Shown: positions 47,138 to 55,630, counted from the first letter of the stretch. The stretch: 64,000 nt of DNA from Dietzia psychralcaliphila (GCF_003096095.1 NZ_CP015453.1:2852001-2916000); one strand, 5' to 3'. Made by a program: numbers and translations. Notes: generated by a model not told the origin, from the letters alone.

Positions 47138-48061
47138 CTAGGGCGTGGGCGCGCCGCCGGTCACCGACAGCGTGTTTCCGGTGGTGTACGAGGACTCCTC
47201 GGAGGCCAGGTAGACGTACGCGCCCGCCATCTCGACCGGCTGCCCGGGCCGACCCAGCGGGTTCTTGTGACCGAAGGTCGGCAGCTTCTCGGGCTTCTGC
47301 CCGCCGCTCACCTGTAGCGCCGTCCAGAACGGCCCGGGCGCCACGGCGTTGACGCGGATGCCCCGCGGCGCGAGCTGCTGCGCGAGCGACTTGGACATGG
47401 TGTTGACGGCCGCGCGCGAGGTCGCGTAGTCCACGAGCCCCGGCGACGGGGTGTACGCCTGTACCGAGGACGTGAAGATCACACTCGACCCGGGCCGCAG
47501 GTCACCGAGCGCCTCCTGCATCATCCAGAACGGCGCCGAGATGTTGACGTTCATCGTCTCGGCCCACTGCTCGGAGGACAGGTCCTCCAGGTGCTCGACG
47601 AAGGTCTGCCGGGCCGCGTTGAGCACCAGCACGTCCAGTCCGCCGAGTCCGGCGACCGCGTCGCGGACGATCCCGCGCGCGACGGCCTCGTCGCCGACGT
47701 CCCCGGGCAGCAGGACGCAGTTCCGGCCGGCTTCGCGCACGAGCGCGGCGACATCCTCGGCATCAGACTGCTCCGAGGGCAGGTAGCCGATCGCCACGTC
47801 GGCGCCCTCCCGCGCGTAGGCGATGGCCACGGCGCGGCCGATCCCGGAGTCCCCCCCGGTGATCAGTGCGCGCCGTCCGGTCAGCCGGCCGTGGCCCACG
47901 TAGGTGTCCTCGCCGTGGTCGGCGGGCGGGTCCATCTCGGAGGCCAACCCCGGCACCGGCTGCTGCTGGACCGGCACCTCGATCTCGTACTTGGTCGTCG
48001 GGTCGACGAGCGTGTCGCGCTCTGGCTGGTCAGAGGACTGAACTGTCGGATCGGTGGTCAC
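47138..48061 (-). CDS. SDR oxidoreductase, YghA/general-stress type
   Basis: The 307-residue SDR has an N-terminal extension of about 55 residues (TKYEIEVPVQQQPVPGLASEMDPPADHGEDTYVGHGRLTGRRALITGGDSGIGRAV region, about 23-75). This is characteristic of the YghA/YdaD stress-SDR group. LNAARQ, TSSVQAY and YATSRAAVN (Tyr then Arg where Lys is usual in YxxxK) are seen: the motif reads YATSR. That Lys-to-Arg change in the catalytic motif is unusual. GTG at 48061 with GGGAGG upstream. Confidence 0.85.
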   Translation of the reverse strand: MTTDPTVQSSDQPERDTLVDPTTKYEIEVPVQQQPVPGLASEMDPPADHGEDTYVGHGRLTGRRALITGGDSGIGRAVAIAYAREGADVAIGYLPSEQSDAEDVAALVREAGRNCVLLPGDVGDEAVARGIVRDAVAGLGGLDVLVLNAARQTFVEHLEDLSSEQWAETMNVNISAPFWMMQEALGDLRPGSSVIFTSSVQAYTPSPGLVDYATSRAAVNTMSKSLAQQLAPRGIRVNAVAPGPFWTALQVSGGQKPEKLPTFGHKNPLGRPGQPVEMAGAYVYLASEESSYTTGNTLSVTGGAPTP

Positions 48062-48180
48062 GGATGCCTCCCTGGTCGTCTGGACTCCCGACCGTACGCC
48101 CCCCGCGACCGGATGCGAGTGAGCGCTCGATCCCCCAGACTGCGGACACGACACACAACACCCGAACCGAAGGAGTGGGC

Positions 48181-48405
48181 ATGCCCCGTTACCGCGTGAT
48201 CGACCCCGAGCAGAACGTCATCGAGGAGAAGGAGTTCGCCGACGACACCAAGGCCTACGACTGGTTCAAGACGGTCGAGGTCCCCGAGGACACGCTCGGT
48301 TACGCCATGGAGGTCGACATGGACGGTGAGTGGACGCGCTTCGAGGTCAACGACGGCGGCACCAACACCTCCCCCGCGGCCGACGAGGGCACGGGCGTCG
48401 CCTGA
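48181..48405 (+). CDS. Small acidic protein of unknown function, 74 aa
   Basis: GAAGGAG stands 7 nt before the ATG. The product (MPRYRVIDPEQNVIEEKEFA, then KAYDWFKTVEVPEDTLGYAMEVDMDGEWTRFE) has alternating beta/alpha character with an aromatic-rich core and an acidic disordered tail. No family recognised. It is divergent from the stress-type SDR gene, which starts 119 nt away. Confidence 0.7.
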   Translation: MPRYRVIDPEQNVIEEKEFADDTKAYDWFKTVEVPEDTLGYAMEVDMDGEWTRFEVNDGGTNTSPAADEGTGVA

Positions 48406-48513
48406 CCTGACTCGACACTGCTCAGGCCACGTAGCCGAGCCTGACGGGACGGCTCCCCACCGCGTCGAAGCGGGGGGAGTCGGCCCGTCGCGGTCGTGAA
48501 CTAACAGTCGCAA

Positions 48514-48594
48514 CCAGACCGTCGTAGCCAAACCGTCCTAGCGAGCCCTCGTAGCCAGACCGTCGAAGCGAGCCCTCGCGGCCAGCCCTCGTGA
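48514..48594. repeat. 13-14-bp degenerate tandem repeats, six units
   Basis: Units start at 48514, 48528, 48542, 48555, 48569 and 48582 (CCAGACCGTCGTAG, CCAAACCGTCCTAG, CGAGCCCTCGTAG and relatives), abutting the stop codon of the PfkB gene. Confidence 0.8.
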
Positions 48595-49539
48595 TCAGCC
48601 GGTCGGGGCCGACCGTGCGAACTCGACCACCGAGTCGAGGTCGTAGCTCCCGGCGGTGGTCCCGAGTCCCTGGGCCACCTGGGCCGCCACGGCGCAGCCG
48701 AGGACGGCGGACCCCCGCAGGTCGTGGCCGAGGTGGCGCCCCACCAGGAAGCCGGCGGTGAACGAGTCCCCGCAGCCGGTCGTGTCGACGACGTCGATCG
48801 AGAACGCGGGCACAGACAGTGCCTCGTCCGCAGTGACGACGAGGGCACCGTCCGCGCCGGCGGTGAGCGCCACGCACGAGACACCCAGGTCGATCAGTGC
48901 GCGGGCTCCCTCGGCCAGTGAGTCGACCCCGGTGAAGCCGCGGACCTGGTCATCGTTGGGCAGCAGGTAGTCCACGTGCGGCAGAGCGTCCGCTATCCAC
49001 TCGAGCATGCCCGGGTCGCCGTCGGCCAGGATGTCGACCGACGTGGTGACGCCCTTCGCCCGGGCGCGGGCGAGCAACTCCCCCGCCGCCGGGCCGCCCA
49101 GGAACTCGGGCCCGCCCAGGTGCAGATGCGTGAGCCCGTCGAGGGCACCGTCGTCGATGTCGTCGAGGGTGAACACGCCGTTCGCGCCGATGCAGTGCCA
49201 TGCCGGCCGGTCCCCGTTGGGGCGAACGGGGATCACCGAGGCGGACGTCTGTGCGTCCGCCTTGGTCACCAGTCGACCGGTGTCCACCCCCTCCCCGCTC
49301 AGCAGGGTCGTGAGGGTTCGTCCGATGGAGTCGGCGCCGACCGCACCGATGCTGCGGACCCCGGCCCCGAGGCGGCTGAGCACCACGGCGGTGCCGCCCG
49401 CGGTCCCGGCCGGCGAGAAGGCGATGGTGTCCACGAGGGCCCCGGCGGAGCCCTCCGGGATGGAGTCGATACCGATCGCGTGGACGTCGAGGACGTGCAC
49501 GCCGACCGTCGCGATGGTCATGGATGAGATGTCGGTCAT
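48595..49539 (-). CDS. PfkB-family carbohydrate kinase
   Basis: The 314-residue kinase has the early sugar-binding GGTAVVLSRLGAGVRSIGAVGADSIG (about 49-74) and the C-terminal signature VVDTTGCGDSFTAGFLVG (about 260-277), with catalytic Asp in GCGDSF. The substrate, a sugar or nucleoside, is not readable. Its ATG overlaps the aldolase stop (ATGA); a kinase next to a class II aldolase suggests a short sugar-phosphate cleavage route. Last gene of the five-gene operon. Confidence 0.87.
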   Translation of the reverse strand: MTDISSMTIATVGVHVLDVHAIGIDSIPEGSAGALVDTIAFSPAGTAGGTAVVLSRLGAGVRSIGAVGADSIGRTLTTLLSGEGVDTGRLVTKADAQTSASVIPVRPNGDRPAWHCIGANGVFTLDDIDDGALDGLTHLHLGGPEFLGGPAAGELLARARAKGVTTSVDILADGDPGMLEWIADALPHVDYLLPNDDQVRGFTGVDSLAEGARALIDLGVSCVALTAGADGALVVTADEALSVPAFSIDVVDTTGCGDSFTAGFLVGRHLGHDLRGSAVLGCAVAAQVAQGLGTTAGSYDLDSVVEFARSAPTG

Positions 49540-50228
49540 CGAGGGTTCTCCTTGGTGGTTCCGTATTCGAGGGTGATCGCCTGGGCCACGGCGTCGTGTT
49601 GCTGCGCCTCGGTGAGGGGTCGCGGCGCGCCCACCCCACTCGCGCGGACGTACAGGGCCGCCAGCCACTCCAGCAGCAGCGCGTTGTCGAGGGCCTTGGC
49701 GAGGGAGGACCCCACCGCCACGGAGCCGTGGTTGGCCATCAGGACCGCCTGCCGGTCGCGCAGGCCGGCCACGACGAGGTCGGCGAGCTCGGGGGTCCCG
49801 AAGGTCGCATAGGGCGCCACCCGGATCTCGCCGCCCAGCAGGAGTTGCTGGTAGTGCAGCACGGGCAACGAGTCCATCCCGGAGACGCAGGAGACGGCGG
49901 TGGAGAACGGGGCGTGGGTGTGGACGACGGCGCCCGCCTGCGTGCTGGAGTAGATACCCAGGTGCAGCCCGAGCTCGGAGGTCGGCGCGAGTCGGCCGTC
50001 CACGTGCTCGCCGGTCGCGCTGACCACGGTGACGTCCTCGGCGCGGCAGTCGGCCAGGACCACTCCGGTGACGGTCACGGCGATCCGCCCGTCGTCGAGC
50101 CGTGCCGAGACGTTGCCCGCGGTGCCGATGAGCAGCCCCTCGGCGGCCAGTCGCCTGGCGGTGGCCGCGACGTGCTCGCGGGCACGGGACGACTGCTCAG
50201 GTTCCCGTGCCGACTCCGTCGTCGTCAT
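49536..50228 (-). CDS. Class II aldolase/adducin family protein
   Basis: The 230-residue protein has LIGTAGNVSARL (about 33-44), PTSELGLHLGIY with the catalytic Glu, VVHTHAPFSTAV (zinc histidines, about 100-111) and LMANHGSVAVG (third His, about 164-174). It resembles fuculose-/ribulose-phosphate aldolases or related decarboxylases. It overlaps both neighbours by 4 nt. Confidence 0.87.
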   Translation of the reverse strand: MTTTESAREPEQSSRAREHVAATARRLAAEGLLIGTAGNVSARLDDGRIAVTVTGVVLADCRAEDVTVVSATGEHVDGRLAPTSELGLHLGIYSSTQAGAVVHTHAPFSTAVSCVSGMDSLPVLHYQQLLLGGEIRVAPYATFGTPELADLVVAGLRDRQAVLMANHGSVAVGSSLAKALDNALLLEWLAALYVRASGVGAPRPLTEAQQHDAVAQAITLEYGTTKENPR

Positions 50229-50707
50229 TCCCCACCGGCCTGGTCGATACCGCGCTCGGCGTGCACGACGTCCTCGAGCGTGGACATGGAGCTGCGGAAC
50301 TGGGCGGACAACGACTTCCGGAGAACCGGCGCGATGAGGCGGCCGAGCGGTCCGGCTCCGACCCGGCAGTCGACCCGGTAGGTCATCAGTGTCGCCTCGT
50401 CCGCGATCGGTTCGAAGCGGAAGGTGTTGACCATGTCGTGCAGCGGCGCGAATCCGGTCCCGGAATCGACCCGGAGTGATCGAGGTTCGATCGTCCTGAC
50501 CGTCCACTCGGATCGCGTCGTGAGCGGCCCGACGGTCCGGTTGCGCTCGGAGTAGGTCCCGCCCACGGTCGCGGCGCCGTGGTGGGCCGTGACCTCGAGA
50601 GCCCCGTCGACCCACTCGGCATAGCGGGAGGTGTCGTCGATGACGGCCCAGATGTCCTCGATCGGGGCCGAGAGTCGTTGCTGTACGGAAACGGTCAGAC
50701 GTGTCAC
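50225..50707 (-). CDS. SRPBCC (START-like) family protein
   Basis: The 160-residue protein has the SRPBCC layout: VSVQQRLSAPIEDIWAVIDDTSRYAEWVDG (about 5-34), WTVRTIEPRSLRVDSGTG, MTYRVDCRVGAGPLGRLIAPVL and a long C-terminal helix. These proteins bind hydrophobic ligands or act as cyclases or hydrolases; the exact role is unknown. Start GTG 50707 overlaps the amine oxidase stop. Confidence 0.8.
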   Translation of the reverse strand: MTRLTVSVQQRLSAPIEDIWAVIDDTSRYAEWVDGALEVTAHHGAATVGGTYSERNRTVGPLTTRSEWTVRTIEPRSLRVDSGTGFAPLHDMVNTFRFEPIADEATLMTYRVDCRVGAGPLGRLIAPVLRKSLSAQFRSSMSTLEDVVHAERGIDQAGGE

Positions 50708-52086
50708 GAGGGTCCTCCTGATTGTGCGATCACTGCTCGGGCGGCGGTCTCCCCGGAACGGACCGCTCCGTCCATGTAGCCGTTCCAGTAGTCGGAGTGT
50801 TCGGCTCCGGCCCAGTGCACGCGGCCGAACGGGCGGTCGCGCCAGCGCCCGAGCGACGTCAGGACGCCGGGGCCCAGGACCGCGGACGGGCCACCCCGGG
50901 TCCAGCGCTCCGCGGTCCAGTCCTTCTCGAAGTAGCCGGCAGGCGCCAGCGCCGCGGGCCCGACCACCCGGGCGAAGCTCCGCAGGACGGCTCCACCGCG
51001 CTCACGCGCGGACCGTGGCGCCCACGTGCGCCACCCCGCGCCCCCGACGAAGCCCATGAGGATCCCGGGTGCGCCGCTCGGCGGAGTGTTGTCGAACATC
51101 GAACACACCGGGGAACTGCCGCCGCGGAAGACGCCCTGGCCGGAGAGTCCGTCCTCCCGCCAGAACGGGCGCTCGTAGATCGCCTCACACTTCATGAGCG
51201 TGCCGAACGTCATCCTCCGGAACAGCGCGTCCTGGTGGGCGGGCAACAGCGGGCTCCACTCGATCTCGGCCGCCAGGTGGGGTGGCGCGGTCACGATCAC
51301 CTGGTCCGCGTCCCAGGATCCCGCCTCGGTGGTGACGGTGACCCCGGTGGCGTGGTGCTCGATCCGCCGGACGGGGGCGCCGAGGGTGACCGCGTCGCCG
51401 AGCGTCTCGGCCATGCGTTGGGAGATCAGTTGGGAACCGCCGACGACACGGGATTCCTGGGCCCCGCCCGTCACCCCGATCATGCGGTCCAGTGCACCCG
51501 GGAACGTCTCGTCACCCGCACCCGCGACGTACGCCAGGCCGAACAGCGCCGAGGCCTCCGACGCCGGCGCCCCGAAGGCCGAACCGAGGAGGGTGTCGAT
51601 CAACTCGACTCCGCCGGCACCGACCGAGCCGCGCCGCAGCCAGGTCGCGAGGCTCTGCGCATCCAGCCGGTCCGCGTCGGGGTGCTCCCACGGGGCGGCC
51701 ACCGCGACCTCGCCGCTCGCACGGGCCAGGCGCGCGGTGGCCAGGGCGATGTCGGGTAGTGCCAGACGGTCCGGCGGGATGTCGCCGCGGAACCGCCGAC
51801 TACGCGAGCCGTGGACGTACACCGTGTCGCCGTGCGAGTTCGCGGGGAAGGTCGCCACACCGAGTTCGTCCGCCAGTCCCAGCACATGGTCCTGGGTGGG
51901 CCCGACGAACTGTCCTCCCGCCTCGACCACCTGCCCGTCGTCGAGAACGTGGTTGAGTGTGCGTCCGCCGACGCGGTCCCGCGCCTCGAGCACCCGGACC
52001 GAGCGACCCGCCTCGACGAGCCGGCGCGCGGCGACCAGCCCGGCCAGTCCCGCACCGACCACGATGACGTCGGCCCCGGGGCTCAC
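50704..52086 (-). CDS. Flavin amine oxidase family protein
   Basis: The 460-residue FAD enzyme has the dinucleotide motif VIVVGAGLAGLVAARRLVEAGRSVRVLEARDRVGGRT (about 7-43), EAGGQFVGPTQDHVLGLADELG and, at the C-terminus, HWAGAEHSDYWNGYMDGAVRSGETAARAV (about 424-452). This matches monoamine-oxidase/polyamine-oxidase relatives. In context it might oxidise an isoprenoid or amine rather than a classical monoamine. GTG at 52086 overlaps the esterase stop. Confidence 0.9.
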   Translation of the reverse strand: MSPGADVIVVGAGLAGLVAARRLVEAGRSVRVLEARDRVGGRTLNHVLDDGQVVEAGGQFVGPTQDHVLGLADELGVATFPANSHGDTVYVHGSRSRRFRGDIPPDRLALPDIALATARLARASGEVAVAAPWEHPDADRLDAQSLATWLRRGSVGAGGVELIDTLLGSAFGAPASEASALFGLAYVAGAGDETFPGALDRMIGVTGGAQESRVVGGSQLISQRMAETLGDAVTLGAPVRRIEHHATGVTVTTEAGSWDADQVIVTAPPHLAAEIEWSPLLPAHQDALFRRMTFGTLMKCEAIYERPFWREDGLSGQGVFRGGSSPVCSMFDNTPPSGAPGILMGFVGGAGWRTWAPRSARERGGAVLRSFARVVGPAALAPAGYFEKDWTAERWTRGGPSAVLGPGVLTSLGRWRDRPFGRVHWAGAEHSDYWNGYMDGAVRSGETAARAVIAQSGGPS

Positions 52087-53195
52087 TGGCCGTCGCTCGG
52101 GGTCCGGCGCGAGGCGGTGGCGGTGGCGGAGGCGGAGGCGGTCCGGGCGACCAGCCGGGTGTGGAGGACGCCCACCGCCTCGAGGAGTGCATCCCGGGCG
52201 GCGTGACCCACTCCGGTCGCGTTGATCAGACCGTGCACGTGGCCGCTGTGGCGACGCAGGGTGACGTCGACGCCCGCCTCGGCCAATCTGGCCGCGTACC
52301 GTTCGCCCTCGTCGCGGAGCACGTCGAATCCGGCCACCACGACGTAGGCCGGGGGTGCGTGACCGACGTCGCCGGCGAGCAGCGGCGAGACGCGCGGGTC
52401 CAGGGCCTGGTCGGGATCGGCGAGGTAGTGGGACTTGTACCAATCCATCTGCGCCTCGGTGAGGAACAACCCTTCCCCGAACAACTCGTACGACCGGTGT
52501 TTGGTCGACAGGTCCGTGACCGGGTTGAACAGCACCTGCAGGGCCGGCGGGGTCCATCCGGGGGCCCGGTGCAGTGAGAGCACCGCCGCCAGGTTGCCGC
52601 CGGCGCTCTCGCCGCCGATCGCGATCGCCCGCGGATCGAGGTCGTAGTCCTCGGCGTGGTCGACGATGTGCCCGAACGCCGCGAGAGCGTCCTCGAGTCC
52701 CGCCGGGAACGGGTGCTCGGGCGCCAGCCGGTAGTCGATGGAGATGACGGTCAACGGGGTGTGCGCGGCGAGGAAACGGGACACGGCGTCTCCCGAGTCG
52801 AGGTTCCCCAGGACCCAGCCGCCACCGTGCAGGTACACCAGAGCGGCGCTCGGACCCTCGATCCCCGCGGGCCGGTACAGGCGCGCCGGGATCGGGCCGT
52901 CCGGTCCCGGGATGGTGAGGGAACGGACGGTCTCGACGGGGGTCTCGTGACCAAAGACGAAGGCCTCACCCGCGATCTGTTCCCGCCCCCGGTCCAGCGG
53001 CAGCTGTTCGAAGGTCTCTGACACACCCAGGTTCAGCAGTCTCGTGCCGACCTGGGCCTCCAGGTTGAGCTGCTGTCCGTCGATCCGTACGGGCGGGCCG
53101 GCGATCAGTCGCTGGATCGGGGCGGGAGCCGCGCCGATGAGGCGGATGACGTGGCGGAGCGCGCGTTCACCGAGAGGTCTGTGGGGAGGGTTCAT
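52083..53195 (-). CDS. Alpha/beta hydrolase, hormone-sensitive-lipase family
   Basis: The 370-residue esterase has the oxyanion motif YLHGGGWVLG (about 131-140), IDYRLAPEHPFPAG, nucleophile GGESAGG (Ser about 207), Asp in VVVAGFDVLRDEGERYA and His in LRRHSGHVHGLI. This is the HSL-type catalytic triad. The first 100 residues form an N-terminal cap. It is the first gene of the operon, divergent from the GMC oxidoreductase. ATG at 53195 has weak GGGAGGG upstream. Confidence 0.87.
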   Translation of the reverse strand: MNPPHRPLGERALRHVIRLIGAAPAPIQRLIAGPPVRIDGQQLNLEAQVGTRLLNLGVSETFEQLPLDRGREQIAGEAFVFGHETPVETVRSLTIPGPDGPIPARLYRPAGIEGPSAALVYLHGGGWVLGNLDSGDAVSRFLAAHTPLTVISIDYRLAPEHPFPAGLEDALAAFGHIVDHAEDYDLDPRAIAIGGESAGGNLAAVLSLHRAPGWTPPALQVLFNPVTDLSTKHRSYELFGEGLFLTEAQMDWYKSHYLADPDQALDPRVSPLLAGDVGHAPPAYVVVAGFDVLRDEGERYAARLAEAGVDVTLRRHSGHVHGLINATGVGHAARDALLEAVGVLHTRLVARTASASATATASRRTPSDGQ

Positions 53196-53250
53196 CAGCG
53201 TATCGATTCTGGGAGTCCGAACTGAAGGTGCGACTACCGTATGTCGAACT

Positions 53251-53264
53251 TGGACGTACGTCCA
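53251..53264. promoter_or_regulatory. Palindrome TGGACGTACGTCCA in a divergent spacer
   Basis: A perfect 14-bp palindrome stands 55 nt upstream of the esterase start and 149 nt upstream of the GMC gene. It has the form of a TetR-type operator and could control the five-gene operon; no regulator gene is adjacent. Confidence 0.5.
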
Positions 53265-53399
53265 GTACTTTCCGTGGATTCGCCGCCCTCCCTCGCGGGC
53301 CACCTCCGCACGCGACCGGATCGCCCTGTGACCACGCGGCGACTCCGGCACACCCGGGACCGAACCAGTCGATCCGACCCCGAAACTGGACGCCCGTCC

Positions 53400-53405
53400 T
53401 AGACT
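53400..53405 (+). promoter_or_regulatory. TAGACT -10 box of the GMC gene (leaderless type)
   Basis: TAGACT is followed by exactly 7 nt and the ATG at 53413. Confidence 0.45.
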
Positions 53406-53412
53406 CGGCGCC

Positions 53413-55047
53413 ATGAGTCAAGGCCCACGGGGGCACGCGGACGCCGCCGATGTGATCGTGATCGGCAGCGGGTTCGGTGGCGCTGTCAGCGCTCTCCGCC
53501 TGGCCGAGCAGGGGCGATCCGTCCTGGTGCTCGAACAAGGTCGTTGTCATTCCCCCGACGACCTCCTGGCCGCCCGCACGGACCCGCGCAGGTACCTCTG
53601 GATGCCCGGGCTGGGCCTGCGCGGCTTCTTCTGGCAGCGGGTGCTCCGGCACGTCGGCATCATCGGCGGTGCGGGAGTGGGCGGCGGCAGCATCGTCTGG
53701 GCCGGGGTACTGCTCGAGCCGAAGGACGAGTTCTTCACCGACATCGCCTGGCCCGCGTCCGCGGCCGGTTGGCGCGCCGAGCTGGCCGAGCACTACGGGA
53801 CCGCCTCGCGAATGCTCGGCCGCGAAACCACCCGCCACGTCGGCGAGATGGACCGGCACCTCGAGGCCACCGCCCACTCGATGGGCGCAGGAGAGACGTA
53901 CGGTCCCACGCCCATGGCCATCTGGTTCGGCGAGGAGGGGGTCTCGGTGCGGGACCCGTTCTTCGACGGCGAGGGGCCCGACCGCACCGGCTGTCGCCTC
54001 TGCGGCGCGTGCCTGGTCGGCTGTCCCTACGGCAGCAAGAACACCCTGGACCTCAACTACCTGTGGCTGGCCGAGAAGCGCGGCGCCCGCATCCGTCCCG
54101 ATACGCGCGCGGACACCATCGCGGAACTACCCGGCGGCGGTTACGAGGTGCGCGCCGCCGGCGGCGAGCGGTTCCGCGCCACCGAGGTCGTCCTGGCCGC
54201 CGGCGTCCTGGGCACGGTCGAGTTGCTCTTCCGTTCCGGCGAACAGGGCCTTCTCCGGCGCGTCTCGCCGCGGCTCGGCGAGCGCGTGCGCACCAACTCC
54301 GAGGCCATCACCGCGGTCCTGGCCGACGACCCCCACGCCGATCTCACGCGCGGCCCCACCATCTCCAGCGAGTTCTACCCGGACGCCACGACCCACGTGA
54401 CGCAGAACCGCTACGTCGGTGGGTGGCACATGCGGTTCCAGCTGGGCCCACTCGTCGACGGCGAGGACCCGGCCCGGCGTCGGCGGGCTGCACTGGCACG
54501 GCTCGCGCGAGCGCCGTGGCAGCAACTGCGGGTGATGGCCGCCCGCAACTTCATCGAGCGACTGAGTGTGTTCACGGTGATGCAGAACGTGGAGAACGAG
54601 ATCCGGTTGGTGTTCGGCCGCTCGCCGGTGCGCCCGTGGCGTCGAGTGCTCAGATCGCGGGCCACGGACGGCGCCCCGGCCCCCAGCTATCTGCCGCAGG
54701 CCAACGAGGTCGCGCGGCGGTTCGCGGAGTCGGTGGGTGGGCGGCCGCTCAACCTGCTGTTGGAGAGCGTGGGCGGCAAGTCGATCACCGCGCACGTGCT
54801 CGGTGGCGCATCGATGGGCGAGTCGGCGGCGGACGGTGTGATCGACACCGACCACCGGGTCTTCGGCCATCCCGGCCTGTACGTGGTGGACGGTTCGGCC
54901 ATCCCGGCGAACGTCGGCGTCAACCCGAGCCTGACGATCACCGCGATGGCCGAGCGGTTCGCCGCCCGCTACCGCGTCCGCGGCGCAGCGGCCCCGTCCT
55001 CATCCGCGCCCTTACCCGGGCCCGCCCGGACGATCGGAGCCCCATGA
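53413..55047 (+). CDS. GMC oxidoreductase, cholesterol-oxidase-like, with four-Cys motif
   Basis: The 544-residue flavoprotein has VIVIGSGFGGAVSALRLAEQGRSVLVLEQG (about 14-43) and GAGVGGGSIVWAGVLLEPKDEFF. The C-terminal part has GKSITAHVLGGASMGESAADGVIDTDHRVFGHPGLYVVDGSAIPANVGVNPSLTITAMAER-like GMC sequence (about 455-515), with active-site His and Asn. It has no signal peptide. Residues about 194-208 read GCRLCGACLVGCPYG, a CX2CX2CX3CP pattern like a [4Fe-4S] site. It may oxidise a sterol or a long-chain alcohol. Its stop overlaps the next gene. Confidence 0.87.
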   Translation: MSQGPRGHADAADVIVIGSGFGGAVSALRLAEQGRSVLVLEQGRCHSPDDLLAARTDPRRYLWMPGLGLRGFFWQRVLRHVGIIGGAGVGGGSIVWAGVLLEPKDEFFTDIAWPASAAGWRAELAEHYGTASRMLGRETTRHVGEMDRHLEATAHSMGAGETYGPTPMAIWFGEEGVSVRDPFFDGEGPDRTGCRLCGACLVGCPYGSKNTLDLNYLWLAEKRGARIRPDTRADTIAELPGGGYEVRAAGGERFRATEVVLAAGVLGTVELLFRSGEQGLLRRVSPRLGERVRTNSEAITAVLADDPHADLTRGPTISSEFYPDATTHVTQNRYVGGWHMRFQLGPLVDGEDPARRRRAALARLARAPWQQLRVMAARNFIERLSVFTVMQNVENEIRLVFGRSPVRPWRRVLRSRATDGAPAPSYLPQANEVARRFAESVGGRPLNLLLESVGGKSITAHVLGGASMGESAADGVIDTDHRVFGHPGLYVVDGSAIPANVGVNPSLTITAMAERFAARYRVRGAAAPSSSAPLPGPARTIGAP

Positions 55048-55526
55048 CCCAGCCCCCTCCCGCTGAACCCTCTCCCACCGCGCCCCTCCCGAGCTCACTC
55101 GGAACGCTGCGGAGCCTGTTCACGCAGGCGACGCCGGCCGCGACCCTGCCCGAGCCCGGCGACTACCTCGTCACGTTTGTCGGCCCCGCACCGCTCAAGG
55201 TGATCGCGCCGCGCGCCATCGCGATGGGCGGGATGCCCGGGTGGCGGGGCAAGCGCTTCGCCGCCGGAGGCACCGCGGTCAATCTGCTCGACAACGGCCG
55301 CGACGCCGTGCGCGAGACCCTGCCGATGCGGGTGACGCTGGAACCCTCGTGGCTGGACGGGCGGCCGGCGGTCGTGTGCTCGTACGGCTCCGACGGGCCC
55401 GTCCCGTGGCGCTGGGTGCGCGACGAGTTCCGCGCGCTCGACGAGCGCCGCCTGCTGGGGCTGACGTTCGTCGGCGGGCCGTGGTCCAAGGCCGCCGCGG
55501 CGCCGCTGCTCCTCACGCGCCGATAG
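55044..55526 (+). CDS. Unknown protein co-translated with the GMC oxidoreductase
   Basis: The 160-residue product starts with about 25 Pro/Ser/Ala residues and continues with a compact beta-rich part: GDYLVTFVGPAPLKVIAPRAIAMGGMPGWRGKRF (about 39-72), then TLEPSWLDGRPAVVCSYGSDGPVPWRWVRDEFRAL and LGLTFVGGP. This looks like a small ligand-binding barrel, but I cannot name a family. The ATG overlaps the GMC stop (ATGA), which implies a joint function. Confidence 0.75.
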   Translation: MTQPPPAEPSPTAPLPSSLGTLRSLFTQATPAATLPEPGDYLVTFVGPAPLKVIAPRAIAMGGMPGWRGKRFAAGGTAVNLLDNGRDAVRETLPMRVTLEPSWLDGRPAVVCSYGSDGPVPWRWVRDEFRALDERRLLGLTFVGGPWSKAAAAPLLLTRR

Positions 55527-55590
55527 GCCGGGGCGGAACAGCCTCTCGGGACGCCGTGGCGCGGAAGCAGGACCGCCCCGGGGGGCTCAT

Positions 55591-55630
55591 CCGTTGCGCC
55601 GGGCACTCGTCCGCTACGCCGGGCGCTCGT
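55591..55630. repeat. 20-bp tandem duplication at a 3' end
   Basis: CCGTTGCGCCGGGCACTCGT (55591-55610) is followed by a copy with three changes (55611-55630). The second unit includes the last codons and stop of the SRPBCC gene ending at 55614. Confidence 0.7.
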
